DNA of 32,484 nucleotides from Flavobacterium psychrophilum (GCA_003243255.1 QFQM01000035.1:1-32484), one strand, 5' to 3'. Counted from the stretch's first letter, positions 9,065 to 17,018 are shown. The notes: a model not told the origin generated them from the sequence alone. Program-made: numbers and translations.

Positions 9065-10336
9065 ATGACCGTAGATTTGCTGCTTGGATTACAGTGGGGC
9101 GACGAAGGTAAAGGAAAGATCGTTGACGTACTCACCTCAAAATATGATATTATTGCCCGTTTTCAGGGTGGCCCTAATGCAGGACACACACTTGAGTTTG
9201 ACGGTATAAAACACGTTTTAAGAACTATACCATCCGGTATATTTCACAAAAACTCAATCAATATCATAGGAAACGGTGTGGTTATGGACCCTGTTGTTTT
9301 CCAGAAAGAGATAGAAGGACTTGAGAAATTCAACATCGATATCAAATCGCGTCTTCTTATTTCAAGAAAAGCACACCTTATCCTTCCTACACACCGTTTG
9401 TTAGACGCTGCATCTGAAGCATCTAAAGGAAAAGCTAAGATAGGCTCTACACTTAAAGGTATCGGACCAACTTATATGGACAAAACCGGAAGAAACGGTC
9501 TTCGTATTGGCGATATCGAACTTGATAACTTTGAAGAGCTTTACCGCCACCTTGCTGACAAGCACCAGGCAATGATCGATTTCTACAATGTAGACCTTCA
9601 ATATGATCTTGCGGAACTTGAAAACGAATTCTTTGCAGCAGTAAAAGAGCTTAAGAAACTTACATTCATCGATAGCGAAGAATACCTGAACAAAGCCATG
9701 AAAGAAGGAAAAACCATCCTTGCTGAAGGTGCTCAGGGATCTCTTCTTGATATCGACTTTGGTACATATCCGTTCGTTACATCATCTAACACTACAGCTG
9801 CCGGTGCCTGTACAGGTCTTGGCATCGCTCCAAACAGGGTTAAGGATGTATTCGGAATCTTTAAAGCATACACTACTCGTGTAGGTAGCGGACCTTTCCC
9901 TACTGAGCTTTTTGACGAAGACGGTGCTACTATGGCACGCGTGGGTAACGAATTCGGTTCGGTTACAGGCCGTGCAAGACGTTGTGGCTGGTTAGACCTT
10001 GTTGCGCTTAAATATGCGGTTCAGGTGAATGGTGTTACTGCGCTTTACATGATGAAAGGCGATGTACTTTCAGGTTTCGACACGCTGAAAGTATGTACTG
10101 CTTACAAATACAAAGGACAGGAAATTGACCACCTTCCATACAACATAGAGCCGGAAAACGTTGAGCCGATTTTTGTTGAGAAAAAAGGATGGGCTGCAGA
10201 CCTTACAGGAATGACTACGTATGAGCAGCTTCCTGCTGAGCTTAAAGAATACATCGAATTTATTGAAAAAGAACTTGAAGTGCCTATTAAAGTTGTATCT
10301 GTAGGTCCGGACAGAACTCAGACAATAATGAAATAA
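9065..10336 (+). CDS. purA: Adenylosuccinate synthase
   Basis: A 423-residue enzyme, the usual length, that joins IMP and aspartate using GTP in the first committed step to AMP. The N-terminal GTP loop WGDEGKGKIVD (11-21) carries catalytic D13, and H41 lies in GGPNAGHT. Further signatures are GSTLKGIGPTYMDK, EGAQGSLLDIDFGTYPFVTSSNTTAAG, RVGSGPFPTEL and the C-terminal VSVGPDRTQTI. AAAGGA ends just before the ATG, a recognisable ribosome-binding site. It is bounded by terminators on both sides, so it is probably monocistronic, although I found no convincing -7 box in the 50 bases upstream. Confidence 0.98.
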   Translation: MTVDLLLGLQWGDEGKGKIVDVLTSKYDIIARFQGGPNAGHTLEFDGIKHVLRTIPSGIFHKNSINIIGNGVVMDPVVFQKEIEGLEKFNIDIKSRLLISRKAHLILPTHRLLDAASEASKGKAKIGSTLKGIGPTYMDKTGRNGLRIGDIELDNFEELYRHLADKHQAMIDFYNVDLQYDLAELENEFFAAVKELKKLTFIDSEEYLNKAMKEGKTILAEGAQGSLLDIDFGTYPFVTSSNTTAAGACTGLGIAPNRVKDVFGIFKAYTTRVGSGPFPTELFDEDGATMARVGNEFGSVTGRARRCGWLDLVALKYAVQVNGVTALYMMKGDVLSGFDTLKVCTAYKYKGQEIDHLPYNIEPENVEPIFVEKKGWAADLTGMTTYEQLPAELKEYIEFIEKELEVPIKVVSVGPDRTQTIMK

Positions 10337-10342
10337 TACAGA

Positions 10343-10369
10343 AGCCGCTTGAAAGAGCGGCTTTTTTTT
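10343..10369 (+). terminator. Rho-independent terminator of purA
   Basis: AGCCGCT (10343-10349) pairs perfectly with AGCGGCT (10356-10362), followed by a run of eight T's. It lies six bases after the purA stop. Confidence 0.9.
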
Positions 10370-10387
10370 ATGGTTTTCTATTTCATC

Positions 10388-10411
10388 AATTGTCCCTGGC
10401 TTTAGCCAGGG
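10388..10411. repeat. REP-like palindrome, left outer copy
   Basis: CCCTGGCT-TT-AGCCAGGG (10394-10411) is a perfect 8-bp stem with a 2-base centre, preceded by AATTGT. Its exact reverse complement is the right outer copy at 10493-10510, and flanking bases extend the match to 23 of 24. A short perfect palindrome beside a RAYT-like transposase gene is the usual REP arrangement. Confidence 0.75.
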
Positions 10412-10433
10412 TTACTTTTGCAACAGTGTTGTG

Positions 10434-10471
10434 GGCTTTAGCCAAATATGGATTTATATTCGGCTAAAGCC
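10434..10471. repeat. REP-like inner inverted pair
   Basis: GGCTTTAGCCAAATAT (10434-10449) and ATATTCGGCTAAAGCC (10456-10471) are inverted copies matching at 15 of 16 positions. Each contains the GGCTTTAGCC core of the outer palindromes but lacks the CCCT/AGGG ends. The pair forms a hairpin nested inside the outer copies. Confidence 0.7.
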
Positions 10472-10492
10472 AGAATGCAGCTTCCTTTAAAT

Positions 10493-10516
10493 CCCTGGCT
10501 AAAGCCAGGGGCAATT
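10493..10516. repeat. REP-like palindrome, right outer copy
   Basis: CCCTGGCT-AA-AGCCAGGG (10493-10510) followed by GCAATT is the inverted partner of the left outer copy. It lies about 60 bases before the transposase ATG. Confidence 0.75.
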
Positions 10517-10576
10517 AATATAGCAACTCAATAATCATTACAAAGAAATTCATATTTTAGATACAAATATCTCTAT

Positions 10577-11029
10577 ATGCCATTCATACAAATCTATGTA
10601 CACATCGTTTTTTCAACTAAAGACAGATATCCATTTCTTAAAACTCCTGAACTTAGGCAGCAAGTTTGGAAACATATACATGAAAATGCCAGAAGCAAAG
10701 GAATTCATATAGATTTTATAAATGGATATGCAGAACATTGTCATATCTTACTCTCACTAGGCTCAGAACTATCATTAAGTAAAACTATACAGTTAATAAA
10801 GGGAGAAAGTTCTTTTTGGATAAATCAAAATAACCTTACATCATCAAAATTCGAATGGCAGAATGATTATTTCGCCGTTTCAGTATCAGACTCTATCCTT
10901 AATAAGGTGCGAAATTATATAGCACGACAGGAAGAACACCATAAATTCAAAAGTTTTAGTGAAGAATATGAAGAATTCATAAATAGTTTTCAGGTTGTGA
11001 ACAAACCTGATATTTTAACCCAACAATAA
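10577..11029 (+). CDS. Y1 (IS200-like) transposase, REP-associated type
   Basis: A 150-residue single-strand DNA transposase of the Y1 HUH class. The opening IYVHIVFSTKDRYPFL and the HUH pair in YAEHCHILLSLG (H54, H56) are diagnostic. QLIKGESSFWIN and FAVSVSDS follow, and the catalytic tyrosine is Y114 in VRNYIARQEEHH. All catalytic residues are present and the length is normal, so it appears intact. REP-like palindromes lie directly upstream and none downstream, and no tnpB is seen. That favours a REP-associated tyrosine transposase (RAYT) over a complete IS200/IS605 element. Its codons look more AT-rich than those of purA or the OstA-like gene, consistent with later arrival. Confidence 0.9.
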   Translation: MPFIQIYVHIVFSTKDRYPFLKTPELRQQVWKHIHENARSKGIHIDFINGYAEHCHILLSLGSELSLSKTIQLIKGESSFWINQNNLTSSKFEWQNDYFAVSVSDSILNKVRNYIARQEEHHKFKSFSEEYEEFINSFQVVNKPDILTQQ

Positions 11030-11057
11030 AAACTCCGCACTCCTATTGTTGTTGTTT
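11021..11057 (+). terminator. Possible terminator of the transposase gene
   Basis: CAACAATA (11021-11028, overlapping the stop codon) pairs with TATTGTTG (11044-11051) across a 15-base loop, followed by TTGTTTTTA. The stem is A/T-rich and weak. Confidence 0.4.
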
Positions 11058-11062
11058 TTATG

Positions 11063-11070
11063 TAAATTTG
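11063..11070 (+). promoter_or_regulatory. -7 promoter element for the OstA-like gene
   Basis: TAAATTTG is an exact match to TAnnTTTG, 17 bases before the TTG start at 11088. No TTG is found at the ideal 19-base spacing. Confidence 0.4.
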
Positions 11071-11087
11071 TTTCAAATTATTAAAAC

Positions 11088-12737
11088 TTGAAAAAGCTTC
11101 TTCTTTTATTCATTGCTTTTATCTCCTGCGGCATATCGCTGAATGCCCAGAACAATAAGCAGATCATCATAGAACACGTTGATTTCAGTGAAATGAACCA
11201 GACTGAAATTCCCGGAGCAGTTGTGCTTTCAGGAAACGTCAGGGTGCTGCACGACGGGATCAGGATGACCTGCCATAAAGCCTATCACTTTACCAAGGAA
11301 AACTACATCAAACTTTTTGGTGATGTAAAAATGAATCAGGGCGATACTTTGTTTATGGATAGCCGTTATGCCGAATATAACGGTAATAAAAAATTTGCCT
11401 ATGCTACAGGTGACGTACTGATGCGCTCACCCGACATGCGACTGACTACCGATACCATTAATTTTGACAGAACCATACAACAGGCCTATTACAACTCTTA
11501 CGGAACAATTGTAAACGGTGAGAATACACTAAAAAGTAAGTCAGGACGATACATTGTCGGGCAGAAAAAATATGAGTTCAGGACAGCAGTAGTACTTACG
11601 AATCCGAAGTATGTATTAAAATCGAACCATCTTGATTATTATACTAATTCAGGGCATTCCTATGTATTCGGGCCTTCGACCATTACAAGCAAAGAAGACT
11701 TTATTTATACCGAAAAGGGCTTTTATGATACCAAGAAGAATGAAGCCCAACTGTATACTAACTCCTATATAAGATACGGAACCCGGATCATTAAGGGAGA
11801 CAATCTGTACTATAATAAACCTAAAAATTATTCTTCGGGTACAAACAATGTACGGATTACCGATACCATAAATAAATATGTATTGGAAGGGCATTATGGC
11901 GAGATTTTCAGAAAACCGGAAGGTGACTCATTGGTAATGACCAAACATGCTGTAGCCAAAACCCTTGTTGAAAAAGACACCTTATATACGCATGCCAAAT
12001 TGATGGTGGTTACCGGTAAGCCGGGAGAGCGCATCATAAGGGGCTATAACAATGCGCGTTTTTATAAGGTAGACATGAGTGGTAAATGTGATTCCATCCA
12101 TTCTGATGAAAAGAAAGGCCTGACACAAATGATTAAAAATCCGGTGATCTGGAATGGCGACAGCCAGCTAACCGGCGATATTATACATATTATATCCAAC
12201 AGCAAGACCGAGCAGATCGATTCACTCAAAGTGCTCGGCAATGCATTCATTATTCAAAAGGATACTATTGGAACCGGATACAACCAAGTTAAAGGCAAGA
12301 ATATGTATGGTAAATTCCGGGATAACAAGCTCTACGAAGTCGATTTGATAGGTAATGCCGAAAAGATCGTATACATGTATGACAAGACCGAACTCTTTGG
12401 TATAGACAAAGGCAAAGGCAGCAGCATACACCTTGAAATAATGGATAATAAAATAACTACTGCTACATTATTCAAAAAAACAGAAAGCGAAGTCTATCCT
12501 GAGGCCGAATTTCCTGAGAATGTCCGGAAATTCAGGGGATTTGTCTGGCGGGGCGACGAAATGATATTAAGCAAGGACGACATATTTCCGCAGGAAGAAA
12601 AAGACCTTCATGACAAGATCGTTAAGAAAAGTGAAACCGATAAACAAGCGGAAGATAAACCTTTAGAACCACTGAAGCAGACGCTAGATTACGACAAGAA
12701 CAACCCGAAACCTAAACCCAAGCCTGAAACTCCTTAG
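11088..12737 (+). CDS. OstA/LptA-like periplasmic protein
   Basis: A 549-residue protein starting at TTG (11088); the reading KKLLLLFIAFISCGISLNAQ gives a good signal peptide with cleavage near residue 21, so the unusual start codon is well supported. The mature part is a series of short beta-strand units (GAVVLSGNVRVLHDGIRMTC, YIKLFGDVKMNQGDTLFMDS, KFAYATGDVLM...), the OstA/LptA jelly-roll pattern, here in the long Bacteroidota OstA-like form. The family carries lipopolysaccharide across the periplasm to LptD; that role is inferred. The C-terminus is a charged stretch ending in repeated Lys-Pro. The class III aminotransferase follows after an intergenic repeat. Confidence 0.85.
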   Translation: MKKLLLLFIAFISCGISLNAQNNKQIIIEHVDFSEMNQTEIPGAVVLSGNVRVLHDGIRMTCHKAYHFTKENYIKLFGDVKMNQGDTLFMDSRYAEYNGNKKFAYATGDVLMRSPDMRLTTDTINFDRTIQQAYYNSYGTIVNGENTLKSKSGRYIVGQKKYEFRTAVVLTNPKYVLKSNHLDYYTNSGHSYVFGPSTITSKEDFIYTEKGFYDTKKNEAQLYTNSYIRYGTRIIKGDNLYYNKPKNYSSGTNNVRITDTINKYVLEGHYGEIFRKPEGDSLVMTKHAVAKTLVEKDTLYTHAKLMVVTGKPGERIIRGYNNARFYKVDMSGKCDSIHSDEKKGLTQMIKNPVIWNGDSQLTGDIIHIISNSKTEQIDSLKVLGNAFIIQKDTIGTGYNQVKGKNMYGKFRDNKLYEVDLIGNAEKIVYMYDKTELFGIDKGKGSSIHLEIMDNKITTATLFKKTESEVYPEAEFPENVRKFRGFVWRGDEMILSKDDIFPQEEKDLHDKIVKKSETDKQAEDKPLEPLKQTLDYDKNNPKPKPKPETP

Positions 12738-12831
12738 TTTTCAGCCTGCCTGCTGGCAAAGGCAGGTCACAGTCGCAGTTTTCAGACTCCTTTGTCATTT
12801 CGAACGAAATGAAATGGAGCTGAGAAATCTC
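12736..12831. repeat. Intergenic repeat cluster between the OstA-like and aminotransferase genes
   Basis: This short gap is unusually structured. CCTGCC (12745-12750) and GGCAGG (12761-12766) form an inverted pair. AGTTTTCAG occurs twice as a direct repeat (12736-12744, overlapping the stop codon, and 12777-12785). Next comes TTTCGAACGAAAT-GAAATGGAGC-TGAGAAATCT (12798-12830) with an internal TTTCGAACGAAA palindrome. From memory, similar stretches recur between genes in flavobacterial genomes; I cannot check that here. Confidence 0.5.
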
Positions 12832-12847
12832 AAAATTAGTTATTACA

Positions 12848-14044
12848 ATGATCAACGATTTTTTAAAATACCAGGCACAGACCTCTCCTTACCCACTGGG
12901 AATGGAAGTTTCACATGCCGTAGGTTCTTATATATACGATACTAAAGGTAAGAAGTACCTTGACTTTGTCGCCGGAGTTTCGGCAGCCAGCCTTGGGCAC
13001 CAGCACCCAAGAGTTAACCAGGCGATTATAGACCAGCTAAACAAATACAGCCATGTAATGGTCTATGGCGAGTACGCACAGCATCCATCTGTTGAGTTTT
13101 GCAAACTGCTTGCAGAGCATATGCCTCCGCAGCTGAACAAAACCTATCTTGTAAATTCCGGTACAGAAGCAACAGAGGGTGCATTAAAGCTTGCCAGAAG
13201 AGTAACAGGCCGTAGCCAGCTAATATCATGCTTTAACGCTTATCATGGCAATACAATGGGCTCTATGAGTGTAATGGGCTTTGAAGAGCGCAAGCAGATA
13301 TTCAGGCCCCTGATACCCGATGTTGACTTCATTACTTTCAACAATGAGGAAGACCTGCAAAAGATAACTACTAAAACTGCAGGTATCATTCTGGAAACGA
13401 TTCAGGGCGGTGCAGGATTTATACAGCCTGAAAATGACTTCCTGAAAAAAGTAAGGCAGCGTTGCGACGAAGTTGGCGCAATGATGATACTGGATGAAAT
13501 ACAGCCCGGATTTGGGCGTACCGGAAAAGTTTTTGGTTTCCAGAATTACGATGTCGTTGCGGATATTGTTATTATGGGTAAAGGAATGGGCGGCGGAATG
13601 CCTGTTGGTGCTTTTACAGCCAATGAAAAATATATGGATCTGCTTAGCCATGACCCTAAATTGGGACACATAACAACATTTGGCGGACACCCTGTAATTG
13701 CTGCGGCATGCCTTGCAACGCTTCAGGAACTTGTTGAGACTGACATAATGGCGCAAGCCCTGGAAAAAGAAAAACTTTTCAGGAAACTGCTTGTCCACCC
13801 ACTCATAAAAGAAATAAGAGGCGAAGGCCTTATGATAGCCCCTATGACCGAAAGTGCTGATATTACTAACGAAGTGATACTTCGTTGCCAGGAAAAAGGA
13901 CTTATTTTATTCTGGCTGCTGTTTGAAGGAAAGGCTATCCGCATTACTCCTCCCCTTACGATAAGCAATAAAGAGATTGAAGAAGGATGTGGCATTATTA
14001 TTGAAGTTATGAATGAGATTCTTGCCGAGCAAAACAATAATTAA
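12848..14044 (+). CDS. Class III PLP-dependent aminotransferase
   Basis: A 398-residue subgroup-III aminotransferase of the acetylornithine/ornithine/4-aminobutyrate type. The PLP lysine is K245 in IVIMGKGMGGGMPVGAF. Other cofactor contacts are NSGTEATEGALK (103-114), AYHGNTMGS (131-139), LETIQGGAG (E183) and MMILDEIQPGFGRTG (D216). The first 35 residues carry a normal substrate-side motif (LDFVAGVSAASLGHQHP). The exact amino donor cannot be assigned: it is not beside arginine-synthesis genes, and such flavobacterial proteins usually carry only the broad name aspartate aminotransferase family. An A/T-rich gap and the TPR gene follow. Confidence 0.92.
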   Translation: MINDFLKYQAQTSPYPLGMEVSHAVGSYIYDTKGKKYLDFVAGVSAASLGHQHPRVNQAIIDQLNKYSHVMVYGEYAQHPSVEFCKLLAEHMPPQLNKTYLVNSGTEATEGALKLARRVTGRSQLISCFNAYHGNTMGSMSVMGFEERKQIFRPLIPDVDFITFNNEEDLQKITTKTAGIILETIQGGAGFIQPENDFLKKVRQRCDEVGAMMILDEIQPGFGRTGKVFGFQNYDVVADIVIMGKGMGGGMPVGAFTANEKYMDLLSHDPKLGHITTFGGHPVIAAACLATLQELVETDIMAQALEKEKLFRKLLVHPLIKEIRGEGLMIAPMTESADITNEVILRCQEKGLILFWLLFEGKAIRITPPLTISNKEIEEGCGIIIEVMNEILAEQNNN

Positions 14045-14112
14045 CAATAAAATTTGTTAATTAAATTGTTCAAAAGAATTATAAATTATTTCCTATTGGG
14101 GTATACATTTCG

Positions 14113-14120
14113 TAACTTTA
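14113..14120 (+). promoter_or_regulatory. Possible -7 element for the TPR gene
   Basis: TAACTTTA differs from TAnnTTTG at one base and lies 27 bases before the ATG at 14148. The nearest TTG (14096-14098) is too close for a standard spacer, so this is weak. Confidence 0.35.
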
Positions 14121-14147
14121 ATAAGGATAATTTTAAACAATTGGAGT

Positions 14148-15551
14148 ATGAATTTGAGCCACGAAGAAGAAGATTACAGTTTATCCTTATCAAAGTTTGA
14201 ATCTATGTTGAAAACCAACAAAGTATTCTTCTTTGACTCCGAAGAGTTTGAAGATATCATTCTTCATTACCTTGACACCGGAAAAATTAATTTAGCTAAA
14301 AAGGCCTTAAAATTAGGTCTGGAACAACATCCCAGATCGACAGGCTTAAAATTAGTACAGGTGGAGCTTTTGGTATTTGATGACAAGCTCGATATCGCCG
14401 AAAAATTATTGAATGACCTTTACGCTATTGAACCTACCAACGAAGAAATATATATCCAGAAAGCAAACATCTACTCAAAAAGAGACGACCATGAAAAAGC
14501 TGTAGAGCTACTGGAAACTGCTCTTAAATATACTGATGATCTTGCTGATGTATATTCGCTTATAGGCATGGAATACCTTTTTATGGATAATTTGGAGCTG
14601 GCAAGGGATAACTTCATCAAATGCCTTGAAGAAGATACCGAAGACCACTCTGCATTATATAACGTAGTATATTGCTTTGACTTTTTAGACCAGAATCTTG
14701 AAGCTATCGATTTCCTGAATAAATTTATTGACAGGAACCCGTACAGCGAAGTTGCATGGCATCAGTTAGGCAGACAGTATTATGCCATTAAGGACTATCC
14801 GGGAGCATTGCGCGCTTTTGATTATGCTACCCTGATTGATGATGCTTTCCTTGGTGCTTTTCTTGAAAAAGCAAAAACGCTTGAGAAACTTAAGAAATAT
14901 CAGGAAGCAATCGAGTGCTATAACATGACAATGGAACTTGATGACCCTACCTCTTTTGCCTTATTACGCGTAGGTAAATGCTACGAAAGACTGGGCAATT
15001 TTGAGCAGGCGCTGAATTTTTTCCTTAAAACGGTTCATGAAGATCCGTTATTAGACAAAGCATGGATAGCGATTACTGACTTTTACATTCGTCGTAAGAA
15101 TTACCAAAAAGCACTTTACTATGTAAATAAAGCTATTGGTATAGATAACGAAAATAAATTGTACTGGAAACGCTATGCAGTTATCAACAGGGCATTAAGC
15201 TTTCACGAAGAAGCCGAAGAAGGCTACCGCAAGGCAGTTGAGTTTGGCGACTATCAGCTTGATACCTGGTTGTTCTGGACAGATACTCTGATTACTCTTG
15301 GCGAATACCAGTCGGCTATAAAAGCCCTGCTAGACGCAACAGAGTATTTCCCTGAAGAGTTCGAGATCGAGTATCGCTTAGCAGGACTGTACTTTATGGA
15401 GCATGAGGAAGAAAAGGCTGTTTTCCATTTAAGCAACGGATTACGACTTGGCTTTAAGCACCACACGCTTATTGAAGAGTTCTTCCCGGCAATATGGTAT
15501 TCAGACATTGTTCAGGATGCTATCAAAAAGCAGGAGAAAAAAAATAAATAA
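14148..15551 (+). CDS. Tetratricopeptide repeat protein
   Basis: A 467-residue, very acidic protein without signal peptide or membrane segment, so probably cytoplasmic. TPR helical pairs run from about residue 75 to 430, for example EEIYIQKANIYSKRDDHEKA, ADVYSLIGMEYLFMDNLELA, EVAWHQLGRQYYAIKDYPGA, SFALLRVGKCYERLGNFEQA and KAWIAITDFYIRRKNYQKA, roughly ten units. The tail ends in a Lys-rich stretch. Such proteins are scaffolds for protein contacts; the partner is unknown. It is probably a single-gene transcript: a possible promoter in front and a very strong terminator behind. Confidence 0.92.
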   Translation: MNLSHEEEDYSLSLSKFESMLKTNKVFFFDSEEFEDIILHYLDTGKINLAKKALKLGLEQHPRSTGLKLVQVELLVFDDKLDIAEKLLNDLYAIEPTNEEIYIQKANIYSKRDDHEKAVELLETALKYTDDLADVYSLIGMEYLFMDNLELARDNFIKCLEEDTEDHSALYNVVYCFDFLDQNLEAIDFLNKFIDRNPYSEVAWHQLGRQYYAIKDYPGALRAFDYATLIDDAFLGAFLEKAKTLEKLKKYQEAIECYNMTMELDDPTSFALLRVGKCYERLGNFEQALNFFLKTVHEDPLLDKAWIAITDFYIRRKNYQKALYYVNKAIGIDNENKLYWKRYAVINRALSFHEEAEEGYRKAVEFGDYQLDTWLFWTDTLITLGEYQSAIKALLDATEYFPEEFEIEYRLAGLYFMEHEEEKAVFHLSNGLRLGFKHHTLIEEFFPAIWYSDIVQDAIKKQEKKNK

Positions 15552-15574
15552 TTTTAGTTTTAAACAGATAATAG

Positions 15575-15613
15575 GCCTGATTATGAAAACATAGTCAGGC
15601 TTTTTTTATTTTT
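15575..15613 (+). terminator. Strong rho-independent terminator of the TPR gene
   Basis: GCCTGATTATG (15575-15585) pairs with CATAGTCAGGC (15590-15600) over 11 bp with one G-U and an AAAA loop, then TTTTTTTATTTTT. The G-U pair exists only in + strand RNA, which fixes the direction. Confidence 0.93.
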
Positions 15614-15618
15614 ATGGA

Positions 15619-16029
15619 ATGAAAAAGCTATACATCTGCATTATAATATATACAGCATTCTTCTCTTTTACTGCTATTGCGCAAAATAATGTCGCTACAT
15701 CAAACACCGTAAAAGATTCTGTCAATGGAGATATTAAAGTCACCACCGTTCATCTTGATACACAAATATTAAAATTTTTCAGATTCCCTAAAGAATCAGA
15801 AAAATTAAAGTCTGGCAGGTATAAAATTAATTTGTCGTTTTTAATTAATGAAGACAATAGCATTAGCCGTTTAAAAGTAAAGCAAGACCCCGGGTATGGA
15901 ATTGGTAATGCATTAATGGAAGCTGTGCTGGCATTAGCCAAAAACGACTCTGAATTTATTAAAAAGCTAAAGGGAGACGAAAAAGAACTTTTCATATCAG
16001 CACCCATCACATTATTTATCCAAAACTAA
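15619..16029 (+). CDS. Small secreted protein with TonB-C-like fold
   Basis: A 136-residue protein with a signal peptide (KLYICIIIYTAFFSFTAIAQ, cleavage near residue 22). The mature part has KINLSFLINEDNSISRLKVK followed by QDPGYGIGNALMEAVLALA, resembling the C-terminal domain of TonB and energy-transducer proteins, where a strand carrying the query 'function of input' motif precedes DPGxG and a helix. It lacks the membrane anchor and proline-rich spacer of true TonB, so it cannot couple to ExbBD in the usual way. It lies between two strong terminators, with the ATG only six bases after the T-run. It is not part of a receptor operon. The TonB-C likeness is my reading. Confidence 0.7.
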   Translation: MKKLYICIIIYTAFFSFTAIAQNNVATSNTVKDSVNGDIKVTTVHLDTQILKFFRFPKESEKLKSGRYKINLSFLINEDNSISRLKVKQDPGYGIGNALMEAVLALAKNDSEFIKKLKGDEKELFISAPITLFIQN

Positions 16030-16061
16030 AAACAACTTCTGATTATTATTATAAAAATCTT

Positions 16062-16103
16062 AACCTGATTTTGCTTTGTGCTTAATCAGGTTTTTTTATT
16101 TTT
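16062..16103 (+). terminator. Rho-independent terminator before aroE
   Basis: AACCTGATT (16062-16070) pairs perfectly with AATCAGGTT (16084-16092), followed by a long T-rich tail. It ends the transcript of the small TonB-C-like gene. Confidence 0.85.
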
Positions 16104-16139
16104 ACAAAATACCGACCTATTCTTTTTTAAACTTTTTAA

Positions 16140-16880
16140 ATGAAAACTAAACGTTTTGGGCTTGTGGGCCGTAATATAAACTATTCTTTCTCTGCCGGAT
16201 ATTTCAAAGATAAATTTGAGAAAACGGGACTGAATAAGTACACCTATACAAACTTTGATATTGAGAACATTTCCCAATTGCCGGAAATTATCGAAAACAC
16301 CAAAAGGCTTAAAGGGCTTAATGTTACTATTCCGTACAAAGAGGAAATAATTCCGCTACTAGACAAGCTTTCGCCAACGGCGCAAATAATAGGCGCTGTA
16401 AACACTATTGTTTTCACTAAAAAAGGCACCAAAGGTTACAACACCGATCATTATGGCTTCAAGAAGGCCTTAGAACCTCTGTTGATGCCTCACCATAAAA
16501 AAGCACTTATACTTGGTACAGGCGGTGCATCAAAAGCTGTGGCTTATGCCTTACGCAGGATGAAAATAGAATACGACTTCGTTTCACGTACTGCTACCGA
16601 TGTGGTTTATGCTTATGAAGATCTTGATAGGGAAGTCTTTAATGATTACCAGATCATTATTAATACTACACCTCTTGGCACTTTTCCGAACATGAAGGAT
16701 TGCCCACCGATAGACTACAGCCTGTTCACTAACGAACATCTTGCTTTTGACCTGGTCTATAATCCGGAAGAAACCGAATTTATGAAGCGTGCGGCTCAAA
16801 ATGGCGCTGCGATATCTAACGGTTACCAGATGCTTGTACATCAGGCGGAAAGAGCATGGAAGTTATGGAACCGAAAATAA
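16140..16880 (+). CDS. aroE: Shikimate dehydrogenase
   Basis: A 246-residue enzyme that reduces 3-dehydroshikimate to shikimate with NADPH in the chorismate pathway. The catalytic pair is K67 (LNVTIPYKEEI) and D103 (GYNTDHYGF), with N88 in IGAVNTI. The dinucleotide loop is GTGGASKAVAYAL (126-138), the substrate serines lie in NYSFS (S16, S18), and the closing MLVHQAERAWKLW (Q235) is canonical. It is shorter than the roughly 270-residue E. coli enzyme, as is common in Bacteroidota. No other aro genes are adjacent. A terminator lies upstream and an independent promoter drives the next gene, so it is probably monocistronic. Confidence 0.95.
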   Translation: MKTKRFGLVGRNINYSFSAGYFKDKFEKTGLNKYTYTNFDIENISQLPEIIENTKRLKGLNVTIPYKEEIIPLLDKLSPTAQIIGAVNTIVFTKKGTKGYNTDHYGFKKALEPLLMPHHKKALILGTGGASKAVAYALRRMKIEYDFVSRTATDVVYAYEDLDREVFNDYQIIINTTPLGTFPNMKDCPPIDYSLFTNEHLAFDLVYNPEETEFMKRAAQNGAAISNGYQMLVHQAERAWKLWNRK

Positions 16881-16953
16881 AATATCCTGTTTTAACAAAT
16901 CATCATTAATCTTTAAAAATAGTACCGAAATATCTAGAAATTAAGGTTTTTCT

Positions 16954-16983
16954 TTGAATTCTGAACTGCCTTTCTTATCTTTC
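16954..16983 (+). promoter_or_regulatory. Promoter of the DUF349 gene
   Basis: TTG at 16954-16956, exactly 19 bases, then TATCTTTC (16976-16983) fits the Bacteroidota consensus with one mismatch in the last base. It lies 36 bases before the ATG at 17019. Confidence 0.65.
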
Positions 16984-17018
16984 GGCAATAAAGCAATATA
17001 AACTTAAGCATTTACACA

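Noticed and set aside
10388..10516. Possible CRISPR-like array at the GGCTTTAGCC repeats
   Set aside because: The copies are palindromes in inverted arrangement with unequal spacing and only four cores; no cas genes. REP-like is the better reading.
13226..13798. A 190-codon open frame on the minus strand opposite the aminotransferase
   Set aside because: Antisense shadow of a gene with intact PLP motifs; no signal, domain or start context supports it.
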